From Corallococcus sp. CAG:1435 (GTDB taxonomy: Bacteria; Bacillota; Clostridia; Christensenellales; CAG-314), in assembly GCA_000433775.1 (NCBI GenBank), contig HF998477.1:13426-26288 (forward strand): a DNA stretch of 12,863 nucleotides, in the 5' to 3' direction. Below the pieces are notes generated by a model. The model made no database searches. It saw only the letters and a list, made by a program, of their open reading frames with translations, and was not told the origin of the DNA. The translations under genes were made by a program, and so were the position numbers. Of this stretch, positions 7,813-12,863 are shown one piece after another (position 1 is the stretch's first letter; each line of letters opens with the position of its first letter).

Positions 7813-10218
7813 TCACTCCTGTTCAGATTTTTCCTGGATACTTTTGTTGCAACCGAGCAAATCTTTTATTGCCTTGCCGTGTTTCTTGTTGGCGTGATCC
7901 AACAGAAACAGTACGTATTTAGAATCAATTCCTCCCACCGACATTATGGAAAAGAGGGGCGTTTGCAGCGACCCGAAATAGGTCATCTGCGCCACAGGAT
8001 CTTGGAAAGTCTTTGTAGGAGATTGCTTTATCGCCATTTTCCTGATGTGTTTCAGCATCTGTCGCACCAACCACACTTTGGGAGCAATGTCTTCCAATGT
8101 GTTGAGCAAAGTGAACTCGCCCCTTTCCAACTGTTTGGGTGGCTGAGGCGTTGTGCCTGTAAGTTTGTAAAATTCCCTGTCCGTCACGTTGAAGACGCCC
8201 TGCGGTTTTTGGAAATAGGACGGATAGTTTTCCACGTCGTCGCCTTTGACGTCTTTTCCGAAATTCACCCTCACTTTGCCGGACAGCAAAGTTTCGTTGA
8301 CGTTTTTGCACACAGACAGCGTGTAATCGCCGTTTACGACAACAAAGCCCTGTTTGGGGATGAACATCGAAAAGGCATCTTTGTCAAGGCGGAATGTAAC
8401 CGTTATGCTTTCGCCAACTCTCAAAAACACCTTTTCAAAGGCTTTGAGTTCTCGTGAGGCACGCATAAAACCGCATTGACAGTTGTCCACATAAACCTGA
8501 ACAACTTCGCAGGCAGGAAAATCGCCTACGTTTTTGACGGTAACGGAAAGTTCAAAACCTTCCTTTTGCTTTTTCACTCTCAACGCCGAGTACCTGAATT
8601 GCGAGTAGGACAACCCGTAACCAAAGGGGAAAAGAACGGGAATATCAAATGTGCTGTAGTACCTGTATCCCACAAAAATACTTTCCCTGTGTTCGTCAAA
8701 AAACCTGTTGTTGGCAAAATAGTTGTAGCAAGGCGTGTCCTGCAACTTCAGCGGAAAAGTTTCCGCAAGTCTTCCGCTGGGGGAAACCTCCCCGAAAATG
8801 AGGTCGAATGCACCTTCCATCACCGCTTCTCCGCCAAGGTACATATTGAGAAAGGCATTTGTGCAATTCAACCACGGCGCAACGAAAGGCGCACCGCCGA
8901 AACCTACAAAAACCGTTTTGCACCCCGCATTGTGAAGTTTTACAAGCAGCGATTGCTGATTGAAGGGTATTTCCAAAGAAGTTCTGTCGTAGCCTTCCCC
9001 CTCGAAAATGTCCGTCAATCCTCCGAAGAACAGCACCACTTTGTGTCTTTTTGCCATTTCAAGGGCGGCATTTTCCATTTCCTGCGATACGGAATCCTTT
9101 TCCACAAGGTATCCGTCGGCAAATTCCGCCTCTATGCCTTCTTCTTTCAAAACCTGCAAAAAGTTTTTGCAAACGGCATTGATATGACTGCTGCCCGCTC
9201 CTTGAAAACGGGGCTTGACTGCCATTTGTCCTACCACGCAAAAATCCTCTTGTCGGGATAAGGGAAGTATGCCGTCGTTTTTCAGCAAAACAGCGCTGTC
9301 GGCAACAATCTTTCGACACACGTCATGATGCTGCTGCCTTGTCCATGCATTCGCAGCCTTTGGGCTGTTGAGACATTTTTCCACAAGATTGGAAACGTTA
9401 AGGCACGCTCTGTCCAGTTGTTCCGGGGCAAGCACGCCCTTTGCAACACCCTCCACAACGGTGACACGGTGAAATCCCGACAAATCCTCCGGCATTTCCA
9501 AATCCATACCTGCCTGCAACGCTTTTGCGGTGTTGTAACTTGCACCCCAGTCGGACATCACAACTCCGTCAAAATGCCACTCTCCACGCAAAATTTCGTA
9601 AAGAGAAGCATTTTCCGTAGCCGATTGACCGTTCACTTTGTTGTAACTTGCCATAATTGCCCACGGAGAACTTTTCTTTACGACTTTTTCAAAAGCGGCA
9701 AGGTAAATTTCCCGTAGAGCACGTTGGTCGACTATTGCGTCCACCGTCATTCGGCGTGTTTCCTGACTGTTTACGGCAAAATGTTTGAGGCAACTGCCTA
9801 CACCCTGCTGCTGCATGGAAGAAACGTAGGCGGAAGCCATTTCGCCTGCCAAAAGCGGGTCCTCGGAATAGTACTCGAAGTTTCTACCGCAAAGGGGACT
9901 TCTTTTGATATTAACGCCGGGACCCAGCACAACAGATACATCTTCCGCTATCGCCTCTTCGGCAATGCAACGTGCAATTTCAGCGGCATTTTGTACGTTC
10001 CACGAAGACGCTACCGCACACGACGTTGGGAAACAGGTTGCGACGTTGCTGTCGTTTATTCCCTTGGGTGCGTCGCTCTGCTTTCGCAATCCGTGAGGAC
10101 CGTCCGTCATCATTATTTCGGGCAAGTCGCCTACGGCGTGGGTGTGCCATGCACCTCTGCCCGAAGTGAGCAATGCTTTTTCTTCCACAGATAATTTTGT
10201 CAGTTGTTGCTTGTTCAT
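7813..10218 (-). CDS. Glycoside hydrolase family 3 enzyme, probable cytoplasmic beta-glucosidase
   Basis: This 801-residue enzyme probably removes terminal beta-linked glucose from oligosaccharides by a retaining mechanism. The N-terminal TIM-like domain (1-285) carries TDGPHG (38-43), KHFAVN (145-150) and nucleophile Asp223 in VMSDWGA. The alpha/beta sandwich domain (about 295-500) holds FEGEGYDR (405-412), where Glu408 is the likely acid/base, and SGRLAETFP (481-489). A linker with PFGYGLSYS (531-539) leads to a fibronectin-III-like domain (about 550-655), and then an unassigned extension of about 135 residues. There is no signal peptide and no PA14 insert, so I infer an intracellular enzyme fed by a transporter not in this window. 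Beta-xylosidase or other GH3 activities cannot be excluded. The start has GAGGTG 6 bases upstream and a promoter at 10239-10267. It heads the GH3-pgi-hisS operon. Confidence 0.9.
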   Translation of the reverse strand: MNKQQLTKLSVEEKALLTSGRGAWHTHAVGDLPEIMMTDGPHGLRKQSDAPKGINDSNVATCFPTSCAVASSWNVQNAAEIARCIAEEAIAEDVSVVLGPGVNIKRSPLCGRNFEYYSEDPLLAGEMASAYVSSMQQQGVGSCLKHFAVNSQETRRMTVDAIVDQRALREIYLAAFEKVVKKSSPWAIMASYNKVNGQSATENASLYEILRGEWHFDGVVMSDWGASYNTAKALQAGMDLEMPEDLSGFHRVTVVEGVAKGVLAPEQLDRACLNVSNLVEKCLNSPKAANAWTRQQHHDVCRKIVADSAVLLKNDGILPLSRQEDFCVVGQMAVKPRFQGAGSSHINAVCKNFLQVLKEEGIEAEFADGYLVEKDSVSQEMENAALEMAKRHKVVLFFGGLTDIFEGEGYDRTSLEIPFNQQSLLVKLHNAGCKTVFVGFGGAPFVAPWLNCTNAFLNMYLGGEAVMEGAFDLIFGEVSPSGRLAETFPLKLQDTPCYNYFANNRFFDEHRESIFVGYRYYSTFDIPVLFPFGYGLSYSQFRYSALRVKKQKEGFELSVTVKNVGDFPACEVVQVYVDNCQCGFMRASRELKAFEKVFLRVGESITVTFRLDKDAFSMFIPKQGFVVVNGDYTLSVCKNVNETLLSGKVRVNFGKDVKGDDVENYPSYFQKPQGVFNVTDREFYKLTGTTPQPPKQLERGEFTLLNTLEDIAPKVWLVRQMLKHIRKMAIKQSPTKTFQDPVAQMTYFGSLQTPLFSIMSVGGIDSKYVLFLLDHANKKHGKAIKDLLGCNKSIQEKSEQE
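7816..7820 (-). promoter_or_regulatory. Ribosome binding site of pgi, embedded in the GH3 gene
   Basis: AGGAG on the minus strand is formed by the last two sense codons of the GH3 gene (CAG GAG). It lies 8 bases before ATG 7807. It decides the pgi start, because the upstream in-frame GTG (7816-7814) overlaps this site and would have no binding site of its own. The arrangement implies translational coupling. Confidence 0.8.
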
Positions 10219-10238
10219 TTAGCACCTCATACTGTTAT

Positions 10239-10267
10239 ATTGTAACATATAAACAATATATTGTGTA
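10239..10267 (-). promoter_or_regulatory. Probable promoter of the GH3-pgi-hisS operon
   Basis: On the minus strand TACACA (10267-10262, 4 of 6 consensus) is followed by a 17-base spacer and TACAAT (10244-10239, 5 of 6), preceded by TGT, an extended -10. The expected start near 10232 leaves a very short leader holding the GAGGTG ribosome binding site. The 12-bp palindrome at 10253-10264 overlaps the spacer and the -35, a classical repressor position. Confidence 0.55.
10253..10264. promoter_or_regulatory. 12-bp perfect palindrome, candidate operator of the GH3 promoter
   Basis: ACAATATATTGT is a perfect 12-base palindrome spanning the spacer and the inner half of the -35 of the GH3 promoter. 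An 8-bp palindrome CGTTAACG (10269-10276) lies just upstream of the -35, and TTTTGCAAAA (10295-10304) further out. A/T-rich palindromes arise by chance, so the operator role is inferred from position. Confidence 0.4.
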
Positions 10268-10332
10268 GCGTTAACGACAAAAATAACCGAGCAATTTTGC
10301 AAAACACGTTTAAGCAGTACACAAAGTGTCAG

Positions 10333-10366
10333 AAAATTTTGCTTTTTTTGTTTTCCGCAAAATTTT
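10333..10366. repeat. Inverted repeat in the divergent intergenic region
   Basis: AAAATTTTGC (10333-10342) is repeated in inverted form as GCAAAATTTT (10357-10366), with a T-rich 14-base spacer. A smaller near-palindrome, CTGAAA-ct-TTTCAG, follows at 10370-10383. The repeats sit midway between the two divergent promoters, about 50 bases upstream of the GH13 -35, where an activator or a looping repressor could bind. No gene is present between 10219 and 10474. Confidence 0.4.
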
Positions 10367-10414
10367 TCCCTGAAACTTTTCAGTTTTAGCCTTGTTTATT
10401 TCACAAATTCACTC

Positions 10415-10443
10415 TTGTAATAACGTTAATTTTGCCGTATAAT
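10415..10443 (+). promoter_or_regulatory. Strong sigma-A promoter of the GH13 gene with a palindrome in its spacer
   Basis: TTGTAA (10415-10420) is followed by exactly 17 bases and a perfect TATAAT (10438-10443). The first eight spacer bases, TAACGTTA (10421-10428), are a perfect palindrome directly abutting the -35 and are a candidate operator. Transcription should begin near 10450, about 25 bases before the true ATG, and this rules out the in-frame ATG at 10442 that lies inside the -10. Confidence 0.75.
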
Positions 10444-10461
10444 GGTATTGAATTTTCCCGC

Positions 10462-10466
10462 AGGAG
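10462..10466 (+). promoter_or_regulatory. Ribosome binding site fixing the GH13 start at 10475
   Basis: AGGAG lies 8 bases before ATG 10475. The earlier in-frame ATG at 10442 overlaps the -10 box and would not be transcribed, and its 11 extra residues resemble nothing in the family, which normally begins close to the WYKESVFYQIYP motif. Confidence 0.85.
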
Positions 10467-10474
10467 CAACTGAC

Positions 10475-12157
10475 ATGAAAAACAAATGGTACAAGGAAAG
10501 CGTTTTCTATCAAATTTATCCACGCAGTTTCAAAGACTCAAACGGCGACGGAATAGGCGATATACGTGGCATAATTTCCAAAATCGACTATCTGAAAGAT
10601 TTGGGAATTGACGCAATCTGGTTTTCGCCCCTTTATGCCAGTCCAAATGCCGACTACGGCTACGACATTTCCGACTACAAAGCCATCAATCCCGAATACG
10701 GAACAATGCAGGACTTCGACGAAATGGTTGCACTGCTACACCAAAAGGGCATTCGAGTGATAATGGACCTTGTAATCAATCACACAAGCGACAAGCACGA
10801 ATGGTTTTTGCAAAGTCGCTCCTCCACCGACAACAAATATCGCAATTACTACTATTGGAAAGACGGTAGAGGAAAGGACGGCAAAAAACCGCCAAACAAC
10901 TGGACCAGTTTCTTTTTGGGAAGTGCCTGGCAGTACGACGAGAAGACAAAACAGTGGTACTTGCACCTTTTTGACAAAAATCAGCCCGACCTCAACTACT
11001 TCAATCCCCAAGTGATGCGTGAAATCAAGGAAATTTTGCGTTTTTGGCTGGACAAAGGCGTGGACGGATTCCGTTGCGATGTAATAACGCTGCTTTCCAA
11101 AACGGAAGGGTTGCCCAACGGTAGACCTTCGTTGGCGATAACAGGTGCAGAACACTTCATTGACGGCAAAAGAATGCCGCAACTCTTGCAACAATTACAG
11201 GAAGTACTCCGTCAATACGATGCCTTCACCGTGGGCGAAAGCGTTTTCATCACAGTGGACAAAGCGTTGAAGTACACGTCGGAAGACAATCAACTGCTAA
11301 CGACAATATTTGCGTTTGACCATGTTTCCGCCGACAACTACTTCGGCGTCAAACAACTTGTGCGAAAATTCAGTCTGAAAAGCCTGAAAAAAAGCATTTC
11401 CAGATGGCAAAACGGATTGTACGGCAAGGCGTGGAACACGCTTTATTGGGAAAACCACGATCAGGCACGCATTGTTGGACGGTACTGTTCGGCTACAAAC
11501 CACCGAGAGGAAGGAGCAAAAATGCTGGGCACGGTGTTGTTGACGCTTTCAGGCACGCCTTTTATCTATCAGGGGCAGGAATTTGGCACAACATCACCCC
11601 GCATGCAGAATATAGACGACTACAAGGATGTGGAAACTCATCGCAGTTACAAGTTGCTTTCCAAAATTTTCGGCAAAAAGAATGCCATGAAAAGGATGGC
11701 ATACTGTTCCAGAGACAATGCACGCACCCCCATGCAGTGGAACGACAGCAAAAACGCAGGCTTTACCGACGGAGAGTCGACGTGGCTCAAAGTTAATCCC
11801 AATTACGTACAAATCAACGCCGAAAAGGCGGAAAAAGACCAACAATCGGTGCTACACTACTACAAAAAACTCATTGCCTTGCGCAAAAGCGACAAAGCCT
11901 TTGTGTACGGCAGATACACCGACCTGATGCCAAGGCACGGCGAAATTCTGTGCTATCTTAGGGAAAGTCAGTTCGGCACACTGCTTGTAGTAAACAACTT
12001 TTGCCAGAATCCCACACATTGGAAACTGCCGAAGCAAATTTCGAAAAATGCCGAATGTTACCGACTTGTTACTTCCAACTACGCCGACACGCCACAAACA
12101 CCTGTTTGCGGCACGCTGCGTCCGTATGAATCGGCAGTTTACAAACTTGACAAATAA
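10475..12157 (+). CDS. GH13 oligo-1,6-glucosidase (alpha-glucosidase, GH13_31 type)
   Basis: This 560-residue cytoplasmic enzyme should release glucose from the non-reducing ends of isomalto-oligosaccharides and related alpha-glucosides. Visible are the calcium-site loop DSNGDGIGD (21-29), region I DLVINH (98-103), region II GFRCDV (198-203) with nucleophile Asp202, acid/base Glu255 in VGES, region IV ENHD (326-329) with Asp329, ARTPMQW (416-422), and a C-terminal beta domain from about 480. In GH13_31 enzymes a Val just after the nucleophile goes with alpha-1,6 specificity and Thr/Ala with alpha-1,4 (known from yeast isomaltase versus maltase), so Val203 favours isomaltase activity. Length matches oligo-1,6-glucosidases such as MalL. 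Trehalose-6-phosphate hydrolase or dextran glucosidase (TreC/DexB) are close alternatives. No signal peptide. It is divergent from the GH3 operon, has its own strong promoter and ends in a shared terminator. Confidence 0.92.
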   Translation: MKNKWYKESVFYQIYPRSFKDSNGDGIGDIRGIISKIDYLKDLGIDAIWFSPLYASPNADYGYDISDYKAINPEYGTMQDFDEMVALLHQKGIRVIMDLVINHTSDKHEWFLQSRSSTDNKYRNYYYWKDGRGKDGKKPPNNWTSFFLGSAWQYDEKTKQWYLHLFDKNQPDLNYFNPQVMREIKEILRFWLDKGVDGFRCDVITLLSKTEGLPNGRPSLAITGAEHFIDGKRMPQLLQQLQEVLRQYDAFTVGESVFITVDKALKYTSEDNQLLTTIFAFDHVSADNYFGVKQLVRKFSLKSLKKSISRWQNGLYGKAWNTLYWENHDQARIVGRYCSATNHREEGAKMLGTVLLTLSGTPFIYQGQEFGTTSPRMQNIDDYKDVETHRSYKLLSKIFGKKNAMKRMAYCSRDNARTPMQWNDSKNAGFTDGESTWLKVNPNYVQINAEKAEKDQQSVLHYYKKLIALRKSDKAFVYGRYTDLMPRHGEILCYLRESQFGTLLVVNNFCQNPTHWKLPKQISKNAECYRLVTSNYADTPQTPVCGTLRPYESAVYKLDK

Positions 12158-12177
12158 CAGCATTTGATTTTCACAAA

Positions 12178-12200
12178 AAAGCGTCCTTTGCGGACGCTTT
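12178..12200. terminator. Bidirectional rho-independent terminator
   Basis: AAAGCGTCC (12178-12186) and GGACGCTTT (12192-12200) form a 9-bp GC-rich stem with a 5-base loop. The plus strand continues TTTATTTTTG and the minus strand gives a run of six T residues. It serves both the GH13 gene (stop at 12157) and the convergent small gene, whose stop codon overlaps the stem. Confidence 0.93.
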
Positions 12201-12663
12201 ATTTTTGCTTTATCAACTGTTGTACAAAATCGTCGGGAGGACTTTCCACATAGGAAATGAAGGGTAAATCACTGCTGTCGGAGGCATAAAGTCTCACTGT
12301 CAGTTTTCTTGTAGAACCGCTGTACACCACACAGTTGAAAAGCACGGCAGGCACAAAACCTTCTTTTTCCACAACAACATTCACCGTGTACCAGTTGGTT
12401 ATGTTGCCGTCGTAACTGTTGGTGAGCGACGACAACTGCACCGACGGAGAAAGTCCGTTGTTGTCGGTGTAAAAGGTTTGACCTTGCACTTTGATTTTGG
12501 CATTGTGAACAACGTTGCCGTCCAAATCCACCACCGTAACCCTGATTGAAGCCTGCACGGTGTTGGCAGTCATTTCCGAAGCCGTATCCACCGCTACAAG
12601 CACAACCATCACCATAGATAAAATTACCAGAAACACTGCGGTGTTTTTCAAAGTCGCTTTCAT
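12199..12663 (-). CDS. Small membrane-anchored protein with carboxypeptidase-regulatory-like (Ig-like) domain
   Basis: I do not recognise a named gene. The 154-residue product starts MKATLKN, followed by a hydrophobic helix (about 9-25, AVFLVILSMVMVVLVAV) with positive charges before it, which orients the rest outside the membrane. There is no convincing signal peptidase I site, so it is more likely anchored than secreted. Residues 38-126 show alternating beta-strands and the spacing VTVVDLDGNVVHNAKIKV, TDNNG and VEKEGF typical of CarboxypepD_reg/CNA-B-like beta-sandwich folds. A proline/acidic segment, YVESPPDDF (138-146), and a short amphipathic end (QQLIKQK) follow. The Met at 12663 is the best start because no ATG, GTG or TTG lies upstream in frame before a stop. 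A good ribosome binding site is absent there; an inverted repeat occupies the place. Translation is convergent with the GH13 gene and shares its terminator. Likely a cell-surface accessory protein of unknown role. Confidence 0.75.
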   Translation of the reverse strand: MKATLKNTAVFLVILSMVMVVLVAVDTASEMTANTVQASIRVTVVDLDGNVVHNAKIKVQGQTFYTDNNGLSPSVQLSSLTNSYDGNITNWYTVNVVVEKEGFVPAVLFNCVVYSGSTRKLTVRLYASDSSDLPFISYVESPPDDFVQQLIKQK

Positions 12664-12664
12664 A

Positions 12665-12679
12665 CAAGTAATATACTTG
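12665..12679. repeat. Inverted repeat immediately before the small protein gene
   Basis: CAAGTA-ATA-TACTTG is a perfect 6-bp inverted repeat with a 3-base centre. It ends one base before the start codon, where a ribosome binding site would normally be. As RNA it could form a small hairpin next to the start; as DNA it could be an operator. Confidence 0.45.
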
Positions 12680-12741
12680 CCTGTACGACAAAATATGCCG
12701 AAAATACCTGCGATAACGACACCTGACGGTATGCTCTAACA

Positions 12742-12756
12742 GTTTGCCATGCAAAC
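12742..12756. repeat. Inverted repeat in the leader of the small protein gene
   Basis: GTTTGC-CAT-GCAAAC is a perfect inverted repeat with 6-bp arms. On the minus strand it lies a little over 10 bases downstream of the predicted transcription start (near 12769). That is a usual roadblock-operator position, or it could form a leader hairpin. The remaining leader (12680-12741) shows nothing I can name. Confidence 0.4.
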
Positions 12757-12775
12757 GCACCTTTGCAAATGACAA

Positions 12776-12805
12776 ATTATAATCATATTGCAAAAGCCAC
12801 AGCAA
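12776..12805 (-). promoter_or_regulatory. Possible promoter of the small membrane protein gene
   Basis: On the minus strand a perfect TATAAT (12781-12776) is preceded, at 18 bases, by a weak TTGCTG (12805-12800). Use of this promoter would give a leader of about 105 bases. The -10 sits in ATTATAAT, which also reads TATAAT on the plus strand, so a promoter facing the right edge is possible, although no -35 is visible for it. Between here and the window end I see only a GTTGCAAC palindrome (12835-12842). Confidence 0.4.
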
Positions 12806-12863
12806 TTACTGCCGAACATGGCACAAACAGAAACGTTGCAACAAATTAAACTGCTTACATTTG

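Noticed and set aside
7807..7816. GTG start for pgi at 7816
   Set aside because: The GTG overlaps the AGGAG ribosome binding site and has none of its own; ATG 7807 has correct 8-base spacing.
12755..12783. Plus-strand promoter from TATAAT at 12778-12783
   Set aside because: The hexamer arises from the palindromic ATTATAAT; the sequence 17 bases upstream (ACGCAC) is not -35-like and no plus-strand gene begins before the window ends.
1..12863. CRISPR array, transposase, integrase, prophage or toxin-antitoxin genes
   Set aside because: No regularly spaced repeats, no transposase or integrase motifs, no terminal inverted repeats flanking a gene, and all large coding regions are explained by housekeeping or sugar-metabolism families.

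Overview
The window looks like ordinary chromosome from a low-to-mid GC Gram-positive-type bacterium, most likely an anaerobic Firmicute (Clostridia or a relative). This rests on AGGAG-type ribosome binding sites, short intergenic gaps, intrinsic terminators with U-tracts, and protein variants that resemble clostridial relatives (a CtpE/Exp7-like P-type ATPase, an ABC-F factor with a C-terminal coiled coil, a short-tailed HisRS). The taxonomic call is inference from protein character alone.

Layout, left to right. 1-117: N-terminus of a short-chain dehydrogenase (minus strand, runs off the edge) behind its own promoter. 118-621: non-coding, holding that promoter, a strong bipartite stem-loop of unknown role (317-352) and the terminator of the ABC-F gene (531-558). 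622-2505: ABC-F translation-type ATPase. 2521-2548: hairpin squeezed between the ABC-F ribosome binding site and the end of the upstream ATPase gene. 2548-5064: cation-transporting P-type ATPase. 5159-6400 hisS, 6413-7807 pgi and 7813-10218 a GH3 beta-glucosidase form a tight minus-strand operon, transcribed GH3 then pgi then hisS, with gaps of 5 and 12 bases. 10219-10474: divergent regulatory region with two promoters and several palindromes. 10475-12157 (plus): GH13 oligo-1,6-glucosidase. 12178-12200: bidirectional terminator. 12199-12663 (minus): small membrane-anchored protein with a carboxypeptidase-regulatory-like beta-sandwich, preceded by a roughly 100-base leader with two inverted repeats.

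How they fit together. The two divergently transcribed glycosidases both lack signal peptides, so they probably hydrolyse imported alpha-1,6- and beta-linked gluco-oligosaccharides in the cytoplasm. The glucose, once phosphorylated, would feed glycolysis through the Pgi encoded directly behind the GH3 gene. hisS appears to be a passenger housekeeping gene. The sugar transporter, kinase and regulator are not in the window.

I found no clear novel multi-gene system. The points most worth following are the palindrome-rich divergent sugar promoter region, the small anchored protein with its distinctive acidic tail, the unexplained stem-loop at 317-352, and the hairpin abutting the ABC-F start. Two starts need correcting: pgi begins at ATG 7807 rather than at the in-frame GTG 7816, and the GH13 gene begins at ATG 10475 rather than at the ATG inside its own -10 box.
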